This document shows, piece after piece, positions 9,924 to 18,227 of a stretch of 64,000 bases of DNA; within the stretch, counting starts at the first letter, position 1; every line of letters begins with the position of its first letter. The DNA comes from 2-12-FULL-35-23 sp965196985 (GTDB lineage: Bacteria > Pseudomonadota > Gammaproteobacteria > UBA12402), in contig CBDALO010000008.1 in the NCBI GenBank assembly GCA_965196985.1, positions 1 through 64,000 of the forward strand, written 5' to 3'. The notes under the pieces were generated by a model, which worked only from the letters and a program-made list of their open reading frames with translations, had not been told where the DNA came from and did not search any database. The translations under genes were made by a program, and so were the position numbers.

Positions 9924-10157
9924 ATGATACATGAGCGCGAGGTTATAGAGTTATTTTGTCGCATAGATGATTTTGCTGAGGAATTTGCAGCACTTGAGCG
10001 CAAAGATCTACTCCCTTCATCTGCAGAAAAAAAGTCAGGTCCACCTTGTTGTTTAGCTTATAGCGAGATTATGACAATCATGATTTTGTTCCAAATGATC
10101 GGCTATAGAAACTTTAAATATTTTTATACTGGCTTTCTAAAAACATACTGGGGACAT
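9924..10157 (+). pseudogene. IS982-family transposase, N-terminal fragment
   Basis: From ATG 9924 the frame reads MIHEREVIELFCRIDDFAEE, followed by LAYSEIMTIMILFQMIGYRNFKYFY, the typical N-terminus of IS982-family transposases. It is cut off at 10157 by the end of an IS66-like element. The catalytic part is absent. A possible IS982 end (ACCCCAG) lies near 9839. The frame is open upstream to 9855, but the ATG at 9924 matches the family start. Confidence 0.7.
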
Positions 10158-10878
10158 GTATCCGTCTTATTTCAGCATGATGCTCATGCTGCGCTCTCTT
10201 TAGTTTACTGCGCCTGTGATGAGCGGATGGTAATTAATTCCGCTAGCGAAGGCATAGAATAGTTTTTTGTAATTCTGTCATATATATAATCGAAGACATT
10301 AACTGCTAGCTTTTTACATGTCTCAGTAATTGTAACCATTGTATCCTTAGCTTTCGTTCCTTCTTCACTCATAGTATGAAGGTGTACATCGCGCATTCTA
10401 GCCTGCTTCCGAGCCATCAACTCTGCTGGATTGTTATGTAGAGGAAGCTCTGGCTTTTCCAGCACTAACAATAGCTGCCTTTTCTTTTTTAAGGTGAGCT
10501 CAATTTGTTTATCTAGTTTCTCGTAGCCAGTGATTGTTGAGAATAACTCAGTAAACTCATTGGATAGCTTATCTATCTCATCTTGCCCTGGGTTCTTTTT
10601 ATATTCAATGAGCTTATGATAATAATCCCAAAACCTATCCAAGAAGCTGTCAACAGAGTCTTGGTGCTTCTTAAAAATTGGCGTCAGCTTTTTATAATGC
10701 CTACCCTCATGAACCCAGCACAAGGCGAGTGATTCAGTAATGAGCTTAAACTGTGGCGCATCATCGGTAATGAGTGTTTCTATCGCATAAGGACTCTTTC
10801 TATATGTTGAGATAGCTGCCGCATCAGTAATCAGCTTTCTATATTTTGGAAATTTTTTATCACCTAATACCTTATCAA
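10158..10878 (-). pseudogene. IS66-like element, truncated 3' part
   Basis: Begins with the GTATCCGT terminus and contains the C-terminal ~225 codons of the IS66-like transposase (coding end at 10205), identical to the full copies where they overlap. It is truncated at ...CTTATCAA by the left end of an IS4-type element at 10879. The N-terminal half is not found next to the far end of that element, so DNA was lost or rearranged. Confidence 0.9.
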
Positions 10879-11874
10879 CTGAAAACTACCCAAAATTTAA
10901 ATCAGCAAAATAATGCTGAAATATTGTGTAAAAATGACTATGCTTTGTCTTTTTAACAAGACTAACGAGATGAGTATAAATGTTAAACTTCGCCGATTAC
11001 GCTGCCCCTCTTTTTTCAAAATTAACTGGGAAAGTTGTTTTAAAAAAATCTATCGACGATTGTAGGAAAGCTATTAACTGAAGGTAGTTGTAAGTTGTTC
11101 AGTTCATCAAAAGATAACAATGAGTATAAAAAGATGATTCGTACACTTACCGGTGAAAATAAAAGCACCGATTTAGATCCAATAAAAACAAATGATGTAT
11201 TGCTAGAACAGAGCTGTGAAAAACTTTCACACGCCAGTAAAATTGATGTTCTTCATGATCCTTCTGATATTAGAAAGCCACATAGCAAGCAAACTGAAAA
11301 TCTAGGTAAAGTAAGGAGTCTGGACGGGGATATTATCAATGGTTACAGCACGCATAACGCAGTTGCATTAGTACCTGGTGATAAGGCTGTGCATCTACTA
11401 TCGCATGTAAGCTACAGCAATAAAGACCCTAAGTTTTTAAAAGCTGAGCATATTAGACCTTCTGCGAAACTAAATACTGGGCGAGCTTATGCTCGTTTGT
11501 AGTTTTAGAATCCGGCTTGAAGATTGAGAATCCCAGCAATAATATTAAATCTCATATTGTGTTTTCTGCGAAAATTCCTATACACCTCCCCAAGAATGCG
11601 GAATTTTTTAAATTTTGAGAATTGATGTTCAACCCTAATACGGATCTTGCTGTGATTACGGTTATCCTCTTTTTGTTGAGTAGTTAATTTGCCGCCTTTG
11701 GGCTTTTTATGAGGTAAGTTAACCAAGGGGTCAGTATGTTGAATTCCTTGGTATCCTAGATCAGCATATTTTTCTGCTGGTGGCAGTGGGCTGCCACGTT
11801 GTCGGATCTTAATATCATGAACCCTCCCAGGCATTGTTTGAGAGACGTTGATTATTTTTCCGGATGTACTCATT

Positions 11875-13343
11875 CTGAAAACTACCCAAAATTTAAATCA
11901 GCAAAATAATGCTGAAATATTGTGTAAAAATGACTATGCTTTGTCTTTTTAACAAGACTAACGAGATGAGTATAAATGTTAAACTTCGCCGATTACGCTG
12001 CCCCTCTTTTTTCAAAATTAACTGGGAAAGTTGTTTTAAAAAAATCTATCGACGATTGTAGGAAAGCTATTAACTGAAGGTAGTTGTAAGTTGTTCAGTT
12101 CATCAAAAGATAACAATGAGTATAAAAAGATGATTCGTACACTTACCGGTGAAAATAAAAGCACCGATTTAGATCCAATAAAAACAAATGATGTATTGCT
12201 AGAACAGAGCTGTGAAAAACTTTCACACGCCAGTAAAATTGATGTTCTTCATGATCCTTCTGATATTAGAAAGCCACATAGCAAGCAAACTGAAAATCTA
12301 GGTAAAGTAAGGAGTCTGGACGGGGATATTATCAATGGTTACAGCACGCATAACGCAGTTGCATTAGTACCTGGTGATAAGGCTGTGCATCTACTATCGC
12401 ATGTAAGCTACAGCAATAAAGACCCTAAGTTTTTAAAAGCTGAGCATATTAAGAAAATAGAGGCTGGAAAGCCATTTGAGGGAGATAAAGAGGCCAAGAG
12501 TCTTTATGAATCTGGTGATTACTTTAATAAAAAGCTGCTGTCTATTCGTGAAATAGAAAAAATAGGAATCTGCCTAAAATCAAAGAATGAAGATGCAACC
12601 ATTACCCATATTCTAGATAGAGAGTTTGATGATAATGACTATCTCTCACTAATTGATACAAACCTAGATCAAGACTTTATTATTCGCTCAAAAATAACAA
12701 GAACAATAGAAGGTAGAGGTGATGATGGTAAAAAGCTTAAGCTGATTAACGCTGATTTTGATGCTCAAGGCGAAAAGCAATTCCAAAAGTTAACAGTTGG
12801 AAAGAATTGCGTACAAGACGGAAAAATAACTATTTATTTTGGAGAGTTTGAGAACATCAATGCAATTAAAATCCAAATTACAGGCAGAGATGGTAGGAGA
12901 ATTTTTAAGAATGACATGCTGCTATTAACTAATAAAAAAGTAACGACTTTTGATGAGGCGTATGAGGTATACATAGCCTATCTATCTCGTGCGAAAATTG
13001 AATATGTTTTTAAATTTCTCAAGGAAGGACTAGGCTGGGAAAATATGCAGATAAAAAATTTTAAAGGGATACAAAATCTACTGGCTGTATGTTTTTATGT
13101 GGCCTCATATTTGTATGAGATAGGTAAGGAAAAAGCTTATGACGATTACGCAATTATGCTAGCTAAATTAGGAGATGGTAAGGGCAAGGTGACACGACAC
13201 TTTATTGCGAAGGGTATTAGAAAACTTCTAACGTATCACTTAGTAGAGCAATTTTTTAAAGAAAATAGTGTTTCTCAAGAAGAACAAAAAGAATTATCGA
13301 ATTCAGTTCAGGTAGGGAGATAACAATTTTGGGTAGTTCTCAG
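11875..13343 (+). mobile_element. IS4-type element 'b', complete (1469 bp)
   Basis: Same 18-bp ends as copy a. The target duplication ACTCATT (7 bp) is at 11868-11874 and 13344-13350 inside the IS5 transposase gene. It is sequence-identical to copy a wherever both can be read, which points to recent movement of this element. Confidence 0.95.
11976..13323 (+). CDS. IS4-family transposase, apparently needing a +1 frameshift
   Basis: The second frame (from about 12078, with no in-frame ATG before the catalytic core; nearest alternative start TTG 12091) carries the catalytic residues: VLHDPSDIRKPHS, HILDREFDDNDY and YLSRAKIEYVFKFLK, the IS4 Y-(2)-R-(3)-E-(6)-K signature. The expected N-terminus lies in another frame: ATG 11976 gives MLNFADYAAPLFSKLTGK and stops at UGA 12075-12077 after KAIN. 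Skipping one base at AAC-UGA-A joins KAIN to EGSCKLFSSS and yields about 444 residues. All copies in the window share this sequence. Either the element uses a +1 recoding event, or the mutation is old and transposase was supplied in trans, or initiation at TTG suffices. Confidence 0.75.
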
Positions 13344-14622
13344 ACTCATTGCTATCTCCACCTTTTGAGTATGTCTTTTCTTTTTACCAGAATAATAATC
13401 TTTACGTGGCTTCTTCTTTTTGGGGCGCTGAATAGGCTGCTCCGTTACATCCATTAATATAGCGCAAACCGCATCTTCTGTTAGGGTTCTGTCTTTTTTA
13501 ATATGAATATGCTTGGCCACTAAGGGTTCTAAGCGTTTAAATAAGCGGCAGACATTACTGTCATCCAAACCAACAAAGTAACCTAAGAATTCATGTGTTA
13601 CATAAGTGCGATAGTACATCATGAGAAGCAAAAGGCGATCATGGTGCGTGGTGAGTTTCGGGCGCCTTCCCAGCTTACTAAACTCATCATCAAGTGATGA
13701 CTTCACTTGTTGGTGTATCGTTTCAAAATCATCAAGGGTCAAACCAGTTAACTTTTTAAAAATACGCGGGCGGTTACTGAGTTGCTGATAGCTTAATAGC
13801 ATATGCCTTTCCATGAATGATTATTAATCAGGCAATTATAAGCAAATTTTAGCTAGTTTCTAGAACTGCCCTTAGTTACGCAGAAGGTCTATTAAGAAAA
13901 TAGAGGCTGGAAAGCCATTTGAGGGAGATAAAGAGGCCAAGAGTCTTTATGAATCTGGTGATTACTTTAATAAAAAGCTGCTGTCTATTCGTGAAATAGA
14001 AAAAATAGGAATCTGCCTAAAATCAAAGAATGAAGATGCAACCATTACCCATATTCTAGATAGAGAGTTTGATGATAATGACTATCTCTCACTAATTGAT
14101 ACAAACCTAGATCAAGACTTTATTATTCGCTCAAAAATAACAAGAACAATAGAAGGTAGAGGTGATGATGGTAAAAAGCTTAAGCTGATTAACGCTGATT
14201 TTGATGCTCAAGGCGAAAAGCAATTCCAAAAGTTAACAGTTGGAAAGAATTGCGTACAAGACGGAAAAATAACTATTTATTTTGGAGAGTTTGAGAACAT
14301 CAATGCAATTAAAATCCAAATTACAGGCAGAGATGGTAGGAGAATTTTTAAGAATGACATGCTGCTATTAACTAATAAAAAAGTAACGACTTTTGATGAG
14401 GCGTATGAGGTATACATAGCCTATCTATCTCGTGCGAAAATTGAATATGTTTTTAAATTTCTCAAGGAAGGACTAGGCTGGGAAAATATGCAGATAAAAA
14501 ATTTTAAAGGGATACAAAATCTACTGGCTGTATGTTTTTATGTGGCCTCATATTTGTATGAGATAGGTAAGGAAAAAGCTTATGACGATTACGCAATTAT
14601 GCTAGCTAAATTAGGAGATGGT

Positions 14623-16154
14623 GCTAGTGCGCCATCCTTTCTGTAAATTCCATTGACTTGCTGAAAATAAGCACGCGACTCAGTCAGATTAGAAATTCCT
14701 TTTAAGGTAAACTTAACCAAAAAAGAGGAATGACAATGAGCTGCTATAAAAATGAGAACTTAATCGAAGAAGCCATACATGTTTTAGCGATGGAGGGGTT
14801 TGAAGCTTTACCTAAGCTTGTCTCCAGGTTGATGAATGAGGCTATGTTAATAGAAAGGGAGCGCCATTTAAATGCCAGTCCTTATGAGCGAACTGGCGAT
14901 AGAAACGGATATGCGAACGGCTTTAAACCAAGGTTAATTAACACAGGTCAAGGTCAGCTTGAGCTACAGATACCGCAGGTTAGAGACTCCAATGAAGCCT
15001 TCTATCCATCAGTCTTAGAGCGAGGTGTACGCTCTGATAGAGCACTTAAGCTGGCTGTCGCTGAAATGTATGTGCATGGGGTTTCCACGCGCAAAGTTGA
15101 AAAGGTGCTAAAGCAACTCTGTGGAACAGATATTTCAAGCACAGAGGTAAGCCGTTGCGCTAAATTGTTGGATGAAGATTTAAAGAAATGGCGAAATAAG
15201 CCGTTAGGAAAGATAAAATATCTTTGGCTAGATGCACGTTATGAGAAGGTGCGCACTAGCGGCACAGTACAAGACTGTGCGGTATTGATAGCCTATGGCT
15301 TTGATGAATCAACCGGCAAGAGAACAGTGCTAGGTGTTTCTGTTGCGTTATCAGAGGCTGAGGTACATTGGCGTGATTTTCTTCAGCAGTTGGTTGAGCG
15401 AGGTATACATGGTATTGAGTTGATTACTAGCGACGCTCATACTGGCCTAAAAGCCGCTAGAAGAGCTGTGTTCCCCAGTGTTCCTTGGCAACGCTGCCAA
15501 TTTCATTTGCAGCAAAATGCTCAGGCTCACATACCAAAGCGCTCAATGAAGGAACCAGTAGCTGAGGAGATTACAGCTATATTTAATGCCTCAAACATTC
15601 ATGAGTCGGAAAGACTATTGGCTATGGCGGTAGATAAATATCAGCAAACAGCACCAGAGCTTTCTTCTTGGTTGGAAGTGAATATACCGGAGGGCTTAGT
15701 AGTGATGAACTTTGACAGGCCGCATCAAAAAAGATTAAGAACCAGTAACATAGCTGAGCGCGTAAACAGAGAGGTAAAAAGAAGGACGCATACAGTTGGA
15801 ATTTTCCCTAATACTGAATCGTGCCTAAGGCTCGTATCAGCTGTTTTAGTGGAAATTGATGACCAGTGGAGCGGATCACCTAGATACTTAAGTTGAAGTG
15901 AATAATAAGGCTTCATAGGGTTTTAGGATAGATCATTCTTGTTCTTATTAACGAGATATAATTGCTATTACCTAAAAGTTAATAATTTATTTTGAGAGGA
16001 GAAAAATTTGAGGTATAAATAATTTTTTAGATTGATTAGCATAATTAATTTAAGATATTATGCGATGAGACAGGTACAATAGAGTGCCATTTAGAATTTT
16101 AAAGGTTTTTCTAAGTACTGAAGTTGGTTTTTACAGACAAAATAACGCTCTATC
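14623..16154 (+). mobile_element. IS256-family element, copy 1 (1532 bp)
   Basis: Ends are GCTAGTGCGCCAT... and ...TAACGCTCTATC, imperfect inverted repeats. It has a perfect 8-bp target duplication GAGATGGT (14615-14622 and 16155-16162) in the IS4-type transposase gene. It is the only one of four IS256 copies with a duplication. It differs from the others by a C instead of G in the left leader (AAGCACGCG). Confidence 0.96.
14736..15896 (+). CDS. IS256-family transposase, copy 1
   Basis: Mutator-type DDE transposase of about 386 residues, the usual family size. Motifs are LWLDARYEKVR (first Asp), ELITSDAHTGLKAARR (second Asp), the CQFHLQQNA segment, and RLRTSNIAERVNREVKRRT with the catalytic Glu. 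I choose ATG 14736 because the GAGGA at 14725-14729 is six bases away; the ATG at 14730 would be too close to it. Protein identical in all four copies. Confidence 0.95.
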   Translation: MSCYKNENLIEEAIHVLAMEGFEALPKLVSRLMNEAMLIERERHLNASPYERTGDRNGYANGFKPRLINTGQGQLELQIPQVRDSNEAFYPSVLERGVRSDRALKLAVAEMYVHGVSTRKVEKVLKQLCGTDISSTEVSRCAKLLDEDLKKWRNKPLGKIKYLWLDARYEKVRTSGTVQDCAVLIAYGFDESTGKRTVLGVSVALSEAEVHWRDFLQQLVERGIHGIELITSDAHTGLKAARRAVFPSVPWQRCQFHLQQNAQAHIPKRSMKEPVAEEITAIFNASNIHESERLLAMAVDKYQQTAPELSSWLEVNIPEGLVVMNFDRPHQKRLRTSNIAERVNREVKRRTHTVGIFPNTESCLRLVSAVLVEIDDQWSGSPRYLS

Positions 16155-16326
16155 GAGATGGTAAGGGCAAGGTGACACGACACTTTATTGCGAAGGGTAT
16201 TAGAAAACTTCTAACGTATCACTTAGTAGAGCAATTTTTTAAAGAAAATAGTGTTTCTCAAGAAGAACAAAAAGAATTATCGAATTCAGTTCAGGTAGGG
16301 AGATAACAATTTTGGGTAGTTCTCAG

Positions 16327-16583
16327 CTTAGTGCTTGCAAGGAAGAACTTTCTATTTTGCGACACAATGCCAGGCGCTAACGCACTAGCAATGCATGCAA
16401 GTCTAGCTCTAACTGCTGAACTGCATCATCACAATGTCTGTCGATACTTCACCTATCTTTATGAGCGCCTACCACATTGCAAAACATTAGAAGATATTGA
16501 GGCACTGCTGCCATGGAATGTGCCGCCGGATAGCACCTAGCACGTGTTAGCTACGGAAGCAAGGACGCCCGTGGATCGCTTAC
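16327..16583 (+). pseudogene. IS66 TnpC C-terminal remnant with right terminus (unit A)
   Basis: The frame ending at 16540 reads ARKNFLFCDTMPGANALAMH, then YLYERLPHCKTLEDIEALLPWN, the classical C-terminus of IS66 TnpC. This is a different lineage from the 565-residue IS66-like transposase elsewhere in the window. The following bases end ...GGATCGCTTAC, so the complementary strand starts GTAAGCGATCC, like an IS66 terminus. The left part was lost at the IS4-type element's right end. The same remnant recurs at 35955-36211. Confidence 0.85.
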
Positions 16584-16669
16584 GGATGTTTCTTCTGTCT
16601 GCCCGTAAATAAAAATTGCTGTATCAGTTTCTTCAACTTTATCGATACGGAAGAAGGGAATATTAAACT

Positions 16670-18056
16670 GGGTGCTGCCTCTATATAATGTAGGCTATAT
16701 TGCTGCTGGCACGCCAAAATCATTGACCTTCTCCCAAAACTGATCCCATCTGCCTTTAGTCTTTACTAGTGTTCTCAAGCATAAAACGATTTTCATTCCC
16801 TTGTCTTTCCAGCGCATTCCTGATCCGCCTAATCTTTGTTTAACAATTGTTTTACATGCTGCTTCAGTGACGCCAGAGCCAATTGGTGCATTCTGCTTAA
16901 TCAAATTATGATACGACATTCGCTTTTCTTTAATATTATTTTCAAAATACGTAATTGTTCCTTCTAGCTTTTCTCTAAGCGATTTATTCAGTTTTTTATT
17001 TAGATGCTCTTTAAGCTCAGCAAGTATTCTACCTGCCGCACCTTTCTTGTGCTTTAAGTCATGACATCTCTCTTCGAGCCAAACATCACGCTCATCTCTT
17101 TCAGATTTTTTGGTAAATACTGCCTTTGATGCTTCGCCGAGATATTCAGTTGCATGCCAAAAATCTAAAATTTGCGTATCAGTATGTTTTTTTAGAAATG
17201 GCCAATTATTTTTTGCTCCATCAGCAACGCCAATTGTTTTAGCATCAGGGTAATATTTCTTTTTCAGCTTTATTTCCTTTTCAAGCCTATTAAAGAATTC
17301 ATCTTTTCCATATTCTGGTGATGCTGCAACGTAGGTTGTGTGCAGGCGTGCACCATGCTTATCATACATGGAAATAGTTCCAACCATGCTCTCTCTATAA
17401 CCATCATCAACGGTGAGAACATATGCACCATCTAAGCTAATACTTAGCATCTCAATGTCTGCATCAAGCTTTGGCTCTTCATATTCCCACTCAGCCTCTT
17501 TGGCTTGTGCAATACCGCCAACAAAATCAGTTGCCCGTTGCAAGTATGAATGTGAGATTTTACGGTTATGATTGACCTTGAGATCATCAATAACACTAGG
17601 AGCAGGTAAGTTTGAGTATTTATGTGAGATTATTTTTGCAAATCGCGGTGTTGATCCTTGGATAATTCTAGCCTTATCTTCTAAAGGACAAAAGATCTTC
17701 CCGCCTTTAGAGGTTTGATAAACATAACGCTTAACTCGAGCAACTCCATAAGGCGTTTGGTAATTTGCTTCATCTCTACTTCGTGCTGTTAGCTTTATTT
17801 TTCCAACATGGATAGGAGAGCCATCTGCATCAAACTTACTTAAAGCTTTTTCAGTGGCTAATGTTCCAACCTCATTAAGGCCGTCAAGAATTGCATCCTC
17901 ACATTCAAGCATGGATCCTTTTAGTGGAAGCTTGAGCTCAATAGTTAATTCATTATTTTCATCAGAGAGAATTCTAGCTAACATCCAAACACCATCCGTA
18001 ATCAAGTTAAAGTGTATATTATGCTATATTTTCTACATTATATAAAGGCAGCACCC
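16670..18056 (-). mobile_element. ISKra4-family element, copy A (1387 bp)
   Basis: Inverted ends GGGTGCTGCCT...AGGCAGCACCC. The target duplication ATTAAACT (8 bp) lies at 16662-16669 and 18057-18064 within the ISL3 scar. The corresponding site in unit B (about 36290) is empty, so the insertion is younger than the A/B duplication. Confidence 0.95.
16695..18005 (-). CDS. ISKra4-family transposase, copy A
   Basis: A 436-residue transposase. The DDE core is visible as LSISLDGAYVLTVDDG, IGVADGAKNNWPF with ILDFWHATEYLGEA, and PIGSGVTEAACKTIVKQRL containing the catalytic Glu, all typical of ISKra4. It differs from the copy at 34166-35476 by an Asp/Gly change in KLDAxIEML. Intact and flanked by a perfect target duplication, so potentially active. 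Confidence 0.93.
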   Translation of the reverse strand: MITDGVWMLARILSDENNELTIELKLPLKGSMLECEDAILDGLNEVGTLATEKALSKFDADGSPIHVGKIKLTARSRDEANYQTPYGVARVKRYVYQTSKGGKIFCPLEDKARIIQGSTPRFAKIISHKYSNLPAPSVIDDLKVNHNRKISHSYLQRATDFVGGIAQAKEAEWEYEEPKLDADIEMLSISLDGAYVLTVDDGYRESMVGTISMYDKHGARLHTTYVAASPEYGKDEFFNRLEKEIKLKKKYYPDAKTIGVADGAKNNWPFLKKHTDTQILDFWHATEYLGEASKAVFTKKSERDERDVWLEERCHDLKHKKGAAGRILAELKEHLNKKLNKSLREKLEGTITYFENNIKEKRMSYHNLIKQNAPIGSGVTEAACKTIVKQRLGGSGMRWKDKGMKIVLCLRTLVKTKGRWDQFWEKVNDFGVPAAI

Positions 18057-18227
18057 ATTAAACTGGATGTCAATGGTCGGCATAGGTAATGTCCTTATTA
18101 TGAGCTAAAATGGAGAGAAAATTCTATACCTGAATAATTTGGAAAGGAAGGCTTTATGCTATTAATAAAGGATAAACTCAACCACGGGAATTATCATAGA
18201 GCCGCCTTCTCTTTTCCAGGTAGGCTC

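Larger units (their letters stand above)
11505..13814 (-). pseudogene. IS5-family transposase split by IS4-type insertion
   Basis: The N-terminal part (13814 down to about 13344, starting MERHMLLSYQQL) has helix-turn-helix-like and first DDE segments (CAILMDVTEQPIQRP, YYSGKKKRHTQKVEI). The C-terminal part (11874 down to 11505) has YADLGYQGIQ and the glutamate box IRVEHQFSKFKKFR. Excising IS4-type copy b with one ACTCATT copy joins VEIAMS to TSGKIINVS in frame, giving about 280 residues. The gene was therefore intact until this insertion. Confidence 0.9.
11455..13890 (-). mobile_element. IS5-family element, interrupted by IS4-type copy b
   Basis: Ends are AGACCTTCTGCGAAACTAA (left) and, on the other strand from the right, AGACCTTCTGCGTAACTAA, differing at one base. 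The target duplication ATT lies at 11452-11454 and 13891-13893 within the IS4-type transposase gene. Without the 1469-bp insert and its 7-bp duplication the element is 960 bp, a normal IS5 size. Confidence 0.93.
10980..16306 (+). pseudogene. IS4-type transposase of copy a, in three pieces
   Basis: The coding sequence continues in the order 10980-11454, 13894-14622, 16163-16306. The first break is the IS5 insertion after KAEHI and the second is the IS256 insertion within LAKLGDGK. Rejoined, it matches the copy b transposase, including the in-frame UGA at 11079-11081 and the change of frame after it. Not functional as it stands. Confidence 0.88.
10879..16326 (+). mobile_element. IS4-type element 'a', doubly interrupted
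   Basis: Left end CTGAAAACTACCCAAAAT and right end ATTTTGGGTAGTTCTCAG form an 18-bp inverted repeat with one mismatch. Removing the IS5 insert (11455-13890 plus 3 bp) and the IS256 insert (14623-16154 plus 8 bp) leaves 1469 bp, exactly the length of intact copy b (11875-13343). Its flanks (CTTATCAA and CTTAGTG) are not duplicated, so the surroundings have been rearranged. Confidence 0.92.
16584..18203 (+). pseudogene. ISL3 5'-end / Tn3 tnpA scar, interrupted by ISKra4 (unit A)
   Basis: 16584-16669 and 18057-18150 match the start of the ISL3 transposase gene (minus strand) and its flank at 4631-4800. 18156-18203 matches the first 48 bp of the Tn3 tnpA remnant (from ATG 4811), then jumps to the Sel1 gene's downstream side after ...CATAGAGCC. 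ISKra4 is inserted at 16670-18056. A fossil junction with no coding capacity. Confidence 0.85.

Noticed and set aside
10205..10723. Possible stand-alone gene starting MCWVHEGRHYKK
   Set aside because: It is the C-terminal part of the truncated IS66-like transposase; the Met is internal.
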